This document shows positions 45,553 to 58,859 of a stretch of 64,000 bases of DNA, piece after piece. Origin of the DNA: Adineta steineri. Its lineage: Eukaryota > Rotifera > Eurotatoria > Adinetida > Adinetidae. The stretch's first letter is position 1; every line of letters begins with the position of its first letter. The notes below the pieces were generated by a model. That model was not told the DNA's origin and made no database searches. It saw only the letters and a list, made by a program, of their open reading frames with translations. The position numbers were made by a program, and so were the translations under genes. The stretch is taken from NCBI GenBank assembly GCA_905250115.1, contig CAJNOI010000032.1:62001-126000 (forward strand). The letters are read 5' to 3'.

Positions 45553-46810
45553 ATGGATTCGTTTATTTTTGATTTTAATACTGATTCTACTTTAACAAAT
45601 GATACAAATAGTACACATAGTGATTTGGATTGGACAGCATTTCAATCAGCACCACCACCAACAACAAATAGTCCACTTTCACCAATATGGTTATCACAAC
45701 AAGATGATGCTGTTGCACCAAGTAATCGATCGTCTATAGTAACAACACCACATGATGATGAAATTTATTTTGAAATTGAACATTTTTTTAATGGTTTAAA
45801 TCAACAACAACAACAACAGTATCATTATTATCATCAACAACAACAGGCACATTCACAACCCATACAACAGCAGCAAGGACATTCACAACCTATACAACAA
45901 CAACAGCAAGTACATTCTCAACCTATACAACAACAACAATATGGAATCATAGAACCAGTACATATTAATATTAATATTCCGGATAAAACAATGAATGATA
46001 GAGATCATATTGAACCACCTGTAAGTGATAAGATTATTTGATTTTTTCTTTATTTTATATACTTTTTTAGTCTCGAGCACATTTATCATTAGTTATTAAT
46101 GAACGACCTATGTCTTGTTTACCAACACCACTTGTATCGCGTTCTTCTTCATCACGTTCGCAATGTTATCATAAATTACCTGATCATGCGGTTAAATTAA
46201 TGCAAGAATGGTTAATAAATAAAATAAAATTGTTTTATTAATTAATTTTTTCTTTGATTTTTATTAAGGTATAATGCCAACTTAGATGATCCTTATCCAC
46301 GTTCACCAGATAAAAAACGTTTTATAACAGAAGGAAATATAACAGCACAACAATGTCGTTCATGGTTTGCTAATCGTCGTCAACGACTTAAACATGTTAA
46401 AAAAAATCAATCAAAATCAGTATCATCACGTATACATCATTCAATACAGGCGAAGTAAAAATAAAATATATTTTTTATTAAACTTAATAAAAAAAATTAA
46501 TATGAAATTTTCATTTAGATTATCTCAGATACCACCAGTAGAAGCCCAAGCTATCACTCATGAACATTGCTATTATTGTCAACAACAACAACTACAACAG
46601 CAACTACAACAACAACAGCAACAACAACAACAACTATCACAGCAACAACAACAAATAGCTTTATCACCATCATCTATGCCATTAACAATGCCATCAACAC
46701 CAACAACTACAACAACAACAACAACATTAAATGTTGTTATTAATCAACAAACAGTGGAACAATTGATTCATAATAGTCTTCGTAAATTACTCTATCCAGC
46801 TCTTATGTGA
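45553..46810 (+). CDS. TALE-class homeobox protein 2, polyglutamine-rich
   Basis: Exons 45553-46020, 46071-46210, 46269-46454 and 46519-46810 total 1,086 nt (361 aa). The homeodomain runs from KLPDHAVKLMQEWYNANL through DDPYPRSPDKKRF (PYP loop extension) to QQCRSWFANRRQRLKH (Asn51 and Arg53 kept, Ala at 50). It is flanked by polyglutamine: an N-terminal segment with three repeats of the HSQPIQQQQ kind and a C-terminal Q-run followed by Thr runs. No second known domain is present. The exon junction within EW/YNAN corresponds to neither of the junctions in TALE gene 1. It is strongly diverged from gene 1, so any duplication is old. A transcription factor is expected; class unassigned. Confidence 0.82.
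45798..45951 (+). repeat. CAA/CAG polyglutamine array in TALE gene 2
   Basis: Mixed CAA and CAG codons with three about 30-bp units encoding HSQPIQQQQ. A second Q-run lies at 46579-46661 in the last exon. Mixed codons argue for selection on the protein rather than simple slippage. Confidence 0.75.
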
Positions 46811-49306
46811 TAGTTCATGATTGTGTTTATTTCATATTTTCAGCACATGAAAACAAATTATAGTGTTTTGTTGTATGTGTGTCTGTGTGTATGTTATCTT
46901 GTTTTGTTTTCTTTTTATGTCATTTGTCTTTTGCCGAGTTTTCTCTCTCGTCTTATGTTTATAGCAGTCTTATTTATCATTAACTAACAGTAGAACATTC
47001 TAAAGTTTGTTTTTCTTTTTTGTTGTAAGTTGCTTGACCCGTGTTTTATTTATTATACATCAAATATGATGATCAAAACTATACTCCGTTATTAGTTTGA
47101 CAACTGTAAAAAAAATTCTCATTCTTTTTTTTTCTTCTATCTCTGTTAGGTGTTATTTTAAACATAAAACACAGTTTAATTGTATTTTGACTGTGATTTT
47201 AATTAAAATAAAAACTGCTGTTTGATAATAGAAAAAAAGAAAACAAGATTCTTTCTATTAATACTTTGATAGATATGAATTATCTTAAAATAAATGTGGA
47301 AACCTCGGATTTAAATCCGAGAGTTATGTGTACTTCAAAAAGTGAAAATAATTGAAGACAAATTGATTTTTAAACTGTCTAAAAAACGAAAAACAAACTT
47401 GAATTTTTCATGTTTTCGAGCTTTACGACATTGACAGACCGATTTCAATACTCGAAATATACTTAGTAGATGGAAGGCACTTCAGGGATATAGAATCAAT
47501 AGAAACGCTCAGAAACCAAAAACTAAAGATTTTCGTTCGACAAACGGAGAGAAGGTAATAGACGCAACCAGATGGAGCTCAGCCTCCTCTTCGATGAAGA
47601 CTTGAGACGCTCCTCTCTCTACGGAACTTTGAGCCCCTTTCCAGAGCAGGTTCGAGCTTCCCTATCTGGAGCCGACGAGGGGATTGGTCCCTTCTTCGGA
47701 CTATTTTCTATTTATGCCGCTAGGAGGAGCGGTTCCCTCAATGTTACACAGCGCCTTGTTTCACCCATTCAAAGGGAAAAACGGCGGACCGTTTGGATTT
47801 GAAATCCCAAATCTAACAACGATGTTCTCTTGGTAAATGAACGAATTTCGACCCAAAGTTCTGCGCATGTGTAGATCTAACGGCCTTTAGAATATTTTAA
47901 AAGTTTTACTGCAAACGGATGTTTTCTTCTCAATATAATCAACTCACAAGAACACTAGATTTTCTGCTCGTACTGTGAAACTGGAATATTTTTTCTAGCC
48001 TAATTATCGTGAGGCGAAAATATCCTTTTGAGCTGACACTTTCAGGTTATTATAAGAAGTATGAAATATGCATATAGAAGAAAAAGATCTAGGTGGAGAT
48101 CGCATCTTTTCCTATTTGAAATTTTTGGATTTTAAAGTCCAAAAAGCAAAAAAATCCGAAAATCCAGGAAAAATCTTGAATCCGTTGTTTCTCCCCATTG
48201 ACTCATTTCTATTTGTTTCCTTCTTGCTGCTCTCTTATTTCTTTCTTCTCTCTCCTTATTTCTCTCATATTCTCTCTTATTCTCCCTTATTTATCTTCTC
48301 TTCTCCCTTGTTCTCCCTTAATCTAATTGGAGCAAAAGTTAATCAATCAAAAATCAAGAAGCGATTTTTCTGCTATTTTCGGGGAAAATGGAAGAGCATC
48401 CCTCAAAACCCTACGATCAGGCGAGTGACCAACTGTTTTACTTAATTGTTAGCCACGAAAAATGGTACTAAAATCTGATTGGTGCGTTTCATGAAATTTG
48501 AATTTTAACTTGGAAATGTTTTTTTGATCTTTGACCTCTGACTCGAAGTCAAGCAAGCAAACTGTTTTATCCCATATGACCCTTCCTCTAGTCGAGGACA
48601 CAAAGTTACATTTTGGGTTAATATTTTATATATTGTATCTTATAAAAACCAAGGTAGGTCAATGTTCAGATAGAAAAGGACACAAAATAATCATATTGTC
48701 TGGTATAACTCAAAAAGGGCTCAACTAATCCATCTCATCTTTGAAGTCATTGGGGATATGGATAAGACGTTTCTATTCACAAAAGATTAAGAACAATAAG
48801 TTTGTATTCTCAACAATTATTGTGCAAACGGACGGATACACTGACAGACTCTAGAGTGTACTCACTCTTTTTGAGTACACAAAAAGATCGAGAAACACCC
48901 AATGAATCAAAGTGCAATAATTGATGTGAATTGATTAATCTTTTTTATGTATTCTAACCTTGAATAATCTCTAGTTTCTTTTTCAATCGAAATGAATTGA
49001 TAATACTCTCTCCTATATAACAACAAGATAAGTATATAACAAAGAACAGAAGTAATCCTTTAGTAGACAAAATATAAATTTCAAAATCTACACATATCAA
49101 TATTTAATGTGAACTTTCTTTTTGAGAACTATTTATCGATTTCATAATATATTCAACTTTGTATAGCTTAAGAATAGTTTCAAACATCATCAACTAAAAT
49201 GTAAATATATTGAAACAAGCAAAGTAAATTAATAATAAAAGAAACAAAGCAATAATAATTAATGTTAATCTATTTTATATAAAGTAAAGAAAAAGTATTG
49301 TTTTTT
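46811..49306. other. Gene-less region with a compositional island
   Basis: 2.5 kb. The left 400 bp are 3' UTR-like. From about 47.3 kb the composition changes: 47560-47820 is close to balanced GC in an AT-rich genome, about 48190-48325 is a long pyrimidine tract, and 48.4-48.9 kb is mixed. There is an 18-bp perfect palindrome at 47304-47321 and a 9-bp stem hairpin at 48856-48880. No protein similarity could be recognised in the frames at 47572-47802 or 48068-48445. Probably an inserted, non-coding or degraded mobile element. Confidence 0.5.
47327..48881. mobile_element. Candidate degraded transposable element with weak inverted ends
   Basis: Left end TGTGTACTTCAAAAAGTG (47327-47344) and, in reverse complement, right end TGTGTACTCAAAAAGAGTG (48863-48881) align with two small gaps. 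They bracket the compositional island. No target duplication is visible and no transposase is recognisable, so the call is tentative. Confidence 0.25.
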
Positions 49307-52019
49307 TTAATTTAATGTAGAATTGGTTAATGTAGAATTGATTAATATAGTTGAATTAAAAAGTGTTGTCATTTCATCAATTCCAAATATATATGTTAAT
49401 AAAAGAATTGATTCTATAAAAATAACAACAATACCAAAAAGTTTTATTCCAATACCAGCTTTTATTAAATCCGTTATTTTAACATTATTATTTGATAATA
49501 TCATTGCATTTGGTGGTGTTGCTAAAAAAAGTAATAAATGCATAAAACAGAAAAATTACTTTCAATTTACCTATAGGTAACATAAATGATAATGAAACAG
49601 CAATACATGATGGCATAATAAGATAAACTGGATGTATATTTGCTATAGTTGCCTAATTGAAATAAAATATTTCTTTTTTAATTTAAAATTTTTTCGAAAT
49701 TACTTACAATACTATGTAAAATTGGAAATAGAATACTAGCACATGCAAGATTACTTGTAAATTCTGTAAATATAGCACTAATTGTAATAACAAAAAGAAT
49801 GACAATTATTTGTGGAGCACCAATTATAAAACGAAGAAATGTTGCCATTGTACTTGATAAATCAGATGTCTAATAAGAATTCATTAGATTTAATTACAAA
49901 AGAAATTTTTTATCAGTTATTTTTTACTTTAAAACCATCAGCAATAGCTAAACCAGCACCTTGTAACATGAATACACCCCAAGGAAATGTTTTCGATAAA
50001 TGATTCCATGGTAAAATTGGATTATATTGCCAATTCTCTAAAATATATATTACATATTCTATTGTTATTCAAATAAAAATAAAACCTTGAAATGGATTTT
50101 TATCAGGTAAAACAAGTGGTAATGTACCAATAAATAAAGCAATTGTACCATCAGTTGCATATCTAAATAAGATTTTTAAAGAAAAAATATTTTCAATTGA
50201 TATTTATTTTCATTTTAACGAACTCTTTTTTAAATATAATTAACCATCGATCATCGGAAAAATCTCGTATAACCCAGAGTAGAATTAAAATAATAAAAAG
50301 ACAAATAATAATTATTTCTTGCCATGTTAAAGAATTTAAATCTTTATATTGTTGTTTAAGAATAGATTGAAGATGTTTTTCTCGTTCATGTTCATTTTTA
50401 TCCTTTTTCCAACGAAAAAAACTTTCGTAAAAAAAGTGAATAATTAAATAAAAAATAGATCAAAAAAAAAGAATTTAAAATTACTCTTTACGATTATATA
50501 AAATTTGTAACCATAACCAACAAAATATAAGCATAATTAAACCAATAGGTAATGCATATAGAAAAAAATTACCAAAAGATATTTCAAATTTGAATTTTTT
50601 ATCATCTTCATACATTCTAAAATATTACGAAACGTAAATTTAACTATTAAATTCATATATTTACTGATCAATAAATCCTTTAACAAATATATTAGGACCA
50701 GTACCAACGAGTGTTGTTAAACCACCAAGTGCTGCACTATATGCTACAGCGATGAGAAAACCTTGAAAGAAAAGAAAAATTCATACCATATGTATTTCAT
50801 TAAATGTATATGAACGTCCTAATCGATATAGAAACTCATAAAAGTATTCTGGAGATTTCTAAATATTTTCTACAATGTCACTGATATTATAGTTCTACAA
50901 TGATTTTAGATTGAGATCCTTCCTGCAAAGTAAGTTCTAATCCAAAAGTCCGAATTCGATTTTTAATAAAATAATTTTCAGATACAATGAGAACAATTCT
51001 AATAGATATTTATGAGTATGAGAGATATTCTTTATTCAATTATTGTTGTTTCAAAACAATACATACCACATTTTAATTTTTGATAATTAAATATTGATTT
51101 ATGATGATCTCCTGGCGAATTATTAAATGGTGTTAATCTAAAAACGTTATTATTATATTTAAATATAGAAAAATCTGTTACTTACTCATCGTTCATATTC
51201 GTATTTGTATTATTTAATATTCCTTTATTTTCATTTTCCTCTTCAGTCATTGTTTTTACATCAAACACAACTAAACTTTTCCTATAGTTCAATATCAATA
51301 AAAAAAAGCCTTTTTCTTACCATCTGTATCTATTGGTACCATTTCTTGTGCTGGTTGGACATTACTAAATGTTTCTTTTTCATAATTTTCAAGTTGATCA
51401 ACAATAGCAATAGCGACAGGTAACATAATACTCGTTGCAGCTGAGTTATTGATCCACATACTAATAAAAGCTGTTACAGACATTAATCCAGCCATACTCC
51501 TAAATAATTAATAAATAAAAATCGTTTTTTTTTTCAAAATAATTTTAAACCATTTTACTGATGCACCAACAAAACTTAATACAAATAATGCTAAACGACG
51601 ATGTAAATGTACATATTCCATTGCATGAGCTAATGTCATACTACCAAGAAATAAAGTTGTTATATCCTATAAGAATAGAAATTCGATATCACACATAAAT
51701 TGAAATATTTCTGTTCGTTTTACTTTAAAATAATTATGACCGATTTCATCTCCAGGTAAAATATTTAGCATAGGAAATAACGCTAATGGAAATAGAGATG
51801 TAACAGCATAAGGAACCGCCTCGGATACCCAATAAACTGTAAGAAGTAATACAATATAAGCACATCTTGCTTGCTGAAAAATAGAAAAAATTAAATGTAC
51901 TTTTTTTCTTAATTCTAAAATCTTACAGCTGAATGTATACAAAGTGGTAATGGAAGAAGAAATAATGGTGTTAATAATATAATTAATAAACGCCAACAAC
52001 GTCGCAATGAAAACAGCAT
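49307..52019 (-). CDS. SLC13-family sodium/di- or tricarboxylate cotransporter
   Basis: At least eleven exons from ATG 52019 to the stop at 49307. The N-terminus (LIILLTPLFLLPLPLCI) is the first membrane segment. Diagnostic blocks: CAYIVLLLTVYWVSEAVPYAVTS, FKDITTLFLGSMTLAHAME, MSVTAFISMWINNSAATSIMLP with the Ser-Asn-Asn/Ala-Thr motif of the first Na+/substrate site, GGLTTLVGTGPNIFVKGF, and near the end FMLPIATPPNAMI, the second hairpin signature. The C-terminus bears several Asn-X-Ser/Thr sites (STILINSTLTNST), as in glycosylated SLC13 proteins. It would import citrate or succinate-type substrates with Na+ across the plasma membrane. One internal donor (GTTCGT at about 50219) is non-ideal but gives the only open join. 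Paralog number cannot be assigned. Confidence 0.9.
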
Positions 52020-53508
52020 TCCTCGTAGTATTTATAATAAAAATGAAAAATGTAAATGATCTTTATACAATGTAGATAGACACATAAGCTATAGACTTTA
52101 TTAACATTCATGTCTGACATTTATAACGAATGATGAACATAAAGCGTTAAAATAAACTTTGGTTATCGTTATATTTATACTTGAATGTACGTGCATACGA
52201 ACAGCGATTTCTTTTTATCTTTTGGCTCTGTATCAATATAAATGTTATCGAAGTAAATTAGAAAGAGATTAACTATGACTATCAAATTCATTAATATGAA
52301 TATTAATATTAGAAATACAATATGATTAAATAATAGTAATACAAGAATTTAGTAATCAATTAACGAAATATATTTGATCTAATGACACCCAAATAATATT
52401 ATTTTACATAAACTATCACATTCGGAATAAAGTCAAACATTGTCTTTTATTTAACTTTTACAATGTGAATACCACTTTTCTTTAGTCAAAAGAAACTGAA
52501 CTTCATCTTTATAGAATTATACATAACGTCCATTATCTGTTTTATAGTGTTATTTTTCGCAATCAATCTTTTTGATAAAATTTTATTTCATTTTACAACA
52601 ATGATAAATAAATGTTATCTTTTATTGCGAACAGACATCATTCGTAATCTAGTCGTAAATGAGACTACTACCGACGAATGTTCATATTGTTTATTAAGCA
52701 AAACAAGCGATTAATCATTTTTTGATTTGTAGAACAACCTTTAGTTTTATTGATTGTCAAAAGAAATAATGTCAGATACATTTTAAATTCGTCATTCAAA
52801 CTATAACGAACAAATATATTCATTATAAAACATAACACACATTAATATCTTATTTCACAAGAATACTCAGGACCCCTTGTGTTAATCCGAAAATGGATAC
52901 TAATTAAACTACTTGCTTTTGTTGACTATTCCTTTGATAGATATAAAATTTCATACAAGATATAAAAGATCAATTCACCCACAAAAATTTTTGACTAACA
53001 TGCAATACAAAAATCATTGCACATATGTCAGACTTTGTTAAGCCCTACCGCCAAGGTGTAAACTAATTAAATTTTCTTTTGTTAGAAGAAGCACAGCTTT
53101 GTACTTAATACATTTTTCTAGAATGAATAGTCAAATATCTAGTTTTTTTAATTCACATCATTCTTTCCAACACCAAAGAAATTTTAATTAGCCTAGAACG
53201 CGACGATAAAGCTTAACATATTTGCAAAGACTCCTGGACTGTATATTATTAAATCTAAATAGATTGAATTATTTCCTATATCTTTTTTTATTGAATAAGA
53301 AATTAACATAATTTCTATTTTCTTAATACCGCAATCAACGAAAATAAAAAGGAGAAAAAGACGCCACAATTGTTTTTGTATATGAAAACATATACAAAGA
53401 CAACAATAAGATAAATATAGAAATTTTTTCAAAAAAAAACATTCTTTGTACGTTTTTATTAATAAGGAATGAATATTTTTACACATAATTTGTTATGATA
53501 TATATGTA
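52020..53508. other. Spacer between SLC13 and PPEF genes
   Basis: 1.5 kb AT-rich, containing the SLC13 promoter and the PPEF 3' flank. Small open frames at 53.2-53.5 kb show no coding character. Nothing else seen. Confidence 0.4.
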
Positions 53509-56500
53509 TTATACACGTATTTTATGTTCAATTAGTTTTCCATTTGATTTGTCTTTAGCATTACTTGGCTTGATGGGGATTATAGGTTTTTTCACGTTGA
53601 CAATTCGAAAACTTTCTAAAAAATAAATATAAATATAAATAATTGATTGAAATTCTTATATTCAGTTACTATGATGATAACTCTTACGTACGTACTCAAA
53701 AATAATAGAATCTAGAGAGTTTTATGAAGATGTTTTCAAGTACATGAATATTTATTAAACTAATAGATTTATCAGTAAAAAAATTCAAAGAATAGGACAA
53801 TTGAATTCTAGGTTTTTACTTTTTAACCTCTTTTAAAAAGAAAGCTGAACTTGATTGTATATATCCTGCAAGCTCTAGTATAATTTCTTCGTTTCTCGAA
53901 ATCAGAACTATCGATTTCATAGTTATATTATCCATTCGTTCCTTCTGAATAGATACTAATTCCACAGACAGTAATATATATCAACCCGAAGAACGATACT
54001 TTGTCAAAATAAAACTATATTTTGTTTTTTAACTTACCAAGAAATTCGTTAAAATCAATTTTTCCATTCTTATCAAAATCCATTGCTGATGTTAATTCCT
54101 CAACATATGCATCATTCACACTACCAGACCCATTTTCATCATCAAGTATAATTTTAATAATATCCGCAAATTCATTCCGACTTATAAAACCTTAACAAAT
54201 AGAAAAATATTCAATTTTCATTAATTAAAAATTTAAATCAAACCAGAATGATTATAATCAATTAGATTAAATAATGCTAACAACATATCTTTCCACATAT
54301 ATAAATCTTCCATAATACCCGCATTTGCCTAAAATATATGTTTTTTAAAAACAAAATCTACAAATTAATCTTAATTTCATACCATTTGAAATTTCGAATT
54401 ATCTAAAATATAATCAGTAAACATCGTGTTATATAGAATTCCTTTTGGATCTTCTTGAACTAATTTTGTACGTAATATAAGCCATGGTAGATCCATTTGA
54501 AGAACATCAGACATAATATCAGCCCAGATTGTTAGAGATAAATGTTCTATGAAAAAATAAAAAAAAGTTAATAGATAAATTTATTGAAACAAAAAAAACC
54601 CACCAGTTTTAGATGTATCTGCTTTGAGAAATTCTTTTAGAAGTAAAGTTTTATTTGACATAATCTTTTCAATCAACGAATGATAAGCTGGATCTTCGAA
54701 TAGAGTAACTCTTTATAAAATAGAAGAAATATAGTACATTATTCTGATTAATAATTAGATATCCTACTGTTTACTAAAACTTAATTTTTCCATTGCAACA
54801 CCTTCGGTTTTAAACGATGAAATCCATGGTTCTTCTTCGTTATAATCCCTAAAAACGACGTATTTTTATTTTAATATTTGTCATTTTATATAAAAAAAAA
54901 GAAACAAACCATCGTACAACAGCACCCCAATTATTTCCACCACAATAATTCGATGCACTAAAAACAGTTAAAACTTTTCCATCATGATTATATTCATAAC
55001 CATCTTGTTTTGCTTGATGTGAACGTATTATCATATTTAAATTATATTTTTTTAGAAATGCATGTGTTACATCTGAACCAAAGAAACAAGCCATTTTTCG
55101 ATCATCATTTTTACGACAACCTTTACGACCTCGAGGATCAGGATCACTCCAAAATAAATCTATGAGAGAAATAAATATCCAATTATAGTTTTATATTTAT
55201 GATTATTACATAAAAGAATTCTACGAAGAAAATCGTTAATAATAGTTTTGTATTTCACATCTAAAAATGATTACTATATCACAACCTCTAGAGTATTAGT
55301 TGTTACTTCATTGACTAACAATTATAAATTTATGCCTTTTTTTTGTTCTACATTAGAAACTCTTGACTCAGAGATTGAAATATATTTTTTTTTCAGAGTG
55401 TGAATAACTCATTATAATAATTTTCAAGTTATTGAGTCTATTTTCCATTCTTAACATCGGATAAAAGATAGTCTACGATTTCATGATGAAACAAATGGAG
55501 AATTGAATTTCATCCTTAAAAATTAATAATAGATAATTAGTATGATAATTGATCGATAAAAGATAAAATTACTCTCGTGTATTGTTTATAAGAATGCAAT
55601 CGAACATTCATTTCTATCCTTATCTTTATAAATTAGACTGTTAGTAGATCTCGCATATATACATAATTGATATACTATGCAAAAAAAAAGTATATTTAGT
55701 GTTACATTAACGAATAGATCGAATAAAATATGCATAAGAATTGTTGAGCTGAGGAAATAACGGAGTAAGAAAAAAAATTAATTATTTAGAAAGCTTAGAA
55801 GGATAATTGTTTTTTTTCCATCATAGCACTTCCGTAACCGTAATTGGAAGTAATTGCAGCACCTTTCTTTTTTTTTCTGTATACTTTTCGTTTCGTATTT
55901 TTTGTTTAGATTAACTATAGACTGAGTGTAGGAATTGATTTTAACAAACAAAATAAAAAAAGATATTATTTGTAGGAATATGAGCAACTATTCTTTAACT
56001 CTAGTTTTTTTCTGATAAGATTTCCGTTAATAGTAAAAATTGTAGTCACTTAAGGAAATATTAAATATCCTCCCACATTCCTCTTAAAACGCTGAAATAG
56101 AAAACGAATGATTTATAAAGAAATGTTTGTTTTACCTTGTATTTGATGATATTCATTATCTTCTTCTTCAGTTAATCTTTTTCCACCAGATTTAGATTCA
56201 GGAGGTACTTCAATAGATACATCTGAAGAGAAAAATAAATTTCGATTTTATATTTTTCTTTCAAATAATTTTTTATCTTACATCTATTTCTAGATAAACT
56301 ATTTAATTTTTTTAAATTGATTTTATCTGATATTCCTCCATGCATAACAATTAATTTCATTTTTCCAGCATCAACATATGAATAAAGTGGTAACCAGCTA
56401 AATATATCTTTAAATAGATCAATTAATGGTGCTTTCCGTGTCTAAATATAATTTGTTTATTCAGAACTTTCGATATTCTTTTATCAATAATATAAACTAA

Positions 56501-58859
56501 CTCGATATTTTTGATTGACTTCATTATGAAAACCATATCGAACAGTAACCATAATATCTTCATGATTACCTACAATTATATTTTAATAAAGAGAAAATAT
56601 ATTTTTTTTTGTTCTTTGATAAAATAATCTAATTTTAATATATATATATACCTCGATTGAGAAAGACTGAGCTTGGATAGAGAATAAGAGCAACCATAAG
56701 TAATAGAATAACTTCAACTGAATTTCGACCTCGATCAACAAAATCTCCATTAAATATATATGCATTATCGGTTGATGGAAGTCCATTCTATAAAAATACA
56801 TAAATAAATAAAAACAAATTTTTCATTTTTCTTTTTTACTGTATTAAATATATGTAATAGATCAGCTAATTGTCCATGTAAATCACCCACAATAAATACA
56901 TGTTGTAAATTTGCTAAATCGATATGATTAAAATTAGGAACAGTTTTAAGAATAGCACGTGCTTGATGTAGAATTTCACAAACATATTTTTCATGTAAAA
57001 TCTAATAATAAAACAAATCAACAGATAAAAAAAAGTACATCCTTCTTTTTTTCTTCAATGAAGTATATAAATATCATAGATTAAGAAAAAGATAAAAGAA
57101 CGTATTTAAGATAGATTATTCGATAAATAAAAAGTACTTCATGACATTACGTTCGTTAGTTCGAGATTATAATAATTATAATGAAATGTCAGAAAATTGT
57201 TGAGTCTTTTTGACATTTATTTTTCATAATTATAACTTAACATGCTAACTATCTCTCAACATGGATCCTTATGATTGTTTTAATAGTTCAAAATGATTTC
57301 TGTATTATTTTCATTGTAATAAGATACGCTTTTTTCTACTTACTTGTCCACGTTGAAAAGCTTCAATTAAATCGACAAATACTTTTCTTGTAATTGGCCC
57401 GTCTATCCCTATAAAATAAACCTGAATTATTTGATTCTATTAGTAAAATCATTACGTGGTCCTCGATAACTTGTTTCAACTCGAATATTATCTGGATTTG
57501 TTAATTTTAGAAGTTCTTTTTCTTCTATAACAAAATAAATCAAATATGAATATATATCTTTTCATTTAGAAGGCAAGAAAAAAACTAATACATTACCTAC
57601 AGGTAATCCAGCTTTATGAAGTAATTTCGTAACTGATGGTGAAAGTGTACCTGAAGCTTTAATTAATTTTTCAAACATATCTTTAAGCTAATGACAACAG
57701 GAAAAAAAACAATTAATAATTTAATAGAACTATCATATTTTACCTTCGATTCAGTTTGTTCACTAGAATATTCAAGTTTTTCATGTATTTGCCATGCGGC
57801 TTGTTTTTTTAATTTAAGTCGTGCTTGATGTTTACGAAATGCTGCTTGAATTTTACATGCTGATTTATCAACTATATAGAATAAAATAAAAATTTTCTAA
57901 AAGCTTTTTAATAATAGAATAAAAAATTTACTTGACATTGTTGATAATTTGGAAACCATTTTCATTTTATCCGCTCGATCGGATATAGCTGCTACTTGAG
58001 GAACAATCTATACAAGAAAAAAAATATTTATTCTAATATAATCAAATTCAACAAACAAAGACGAAAATATATAGTCATAATTAAACACGTCATAGTTCGT
58101 ATTGTCATGTACTATTAAACGATAAAATCTGTGTGTCGTTAGTTCTGCTGTGACACATATTGCGTTTTTTTACGTTACGAATGTACGATGAATAACGAAA
58201 AACGCCCATACATATATATATTTATTTATTATAATGTTTTTTTTCTTGTTCTGTTTCTCATCATTCGATATTTTTCCAGTAGGAGAGATTCACTCATACA
58301 ATCAATCGAATATGGTGCCTATTGACCTTCATCAACTTTGCCTTTTCCTGTATCTTTGATGTTCATCAATATTCCTTTTTATTTTATCTCTTGTTATATC
58401 TTATAGATTAATTCTTTTAGATTGAAGGTCTGTTATATGATGTGATGCCTTTAAAACCGATTTATTCTATAATATGTTTTTCATATGTTGTTAACAAGTC
58501 TTGTCAACATAAACATAGTAAAAGTCATTTCACGACCACAGTGAATCTGTTTTAACTCACAAAAATATCATTATAGTAAACTAACCAATTTTCTTTTATT
58601 TTTTGATAAATATGATATTGAGGAAAAAAAATCCAGCAATAAGTGTCAGATAATATAATGGAAGGTCACAATGGAACCGTTATTATCTCTTGAGAGCAAT
58701 GTATAATACATAGATATCATCAAATGTCAGTTGTGTTTATTACATTTACTCCAAGAAATATACGAGATAAGCAAGAATAAATATGTGACACGACAGTCAA
58801 AGCATAATCAAATCTGATTAAATAGCAAGTCTTACCTGTGCTAATATCGGATGGTTCAT
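53509..58859 (-). CDS. Serine/threonine protein phosphatase with EF-hands (PPEF/RdgC)
   Basis: Multi-exon gene; the first exon 58836-58859 (MNHPILAQ) joins in phase over about 820 bp to the second. Order of domains: an IQ motif for calmodulin ([20 protein letters not shown], about 57.8 kb); the PPP catalytic core with [18 protein letters not shown] (split by an intron), MHGGIS, the DLFWSDPD block, IRSHQ and FSASNYCG; then C-terminal EF-hands with loops at [15 protein letters not shown] and [14 protein letters not shown] plus a preceding DDENGSG loop. The protein ends [14 protein letters not shown]...IRV. In the family this is a Ca2+-regulated phosphatase of sensory cells that dephosphorylates rhodopsin (RdgC). 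All metal-binding and catalytic residues I can check are present. Confidence 0.92.

Noticed and set aside
47640..47665. Possible tRNA or SINE B-box (GGTTCGAGCTTCC)
   Set aside because: No matching A-box, anticodon stem or acceptor stem could be built around it.
54029..54045. AACTTACCAAGAAATTC resembles the core of the bdelloid spliced-leader sequence
   Set aside because: It is the reverse complement of the PPEF exon end plus splice donor (GAATTTCTTG/GTAAG); no SL RNA structure or Sm site follows.
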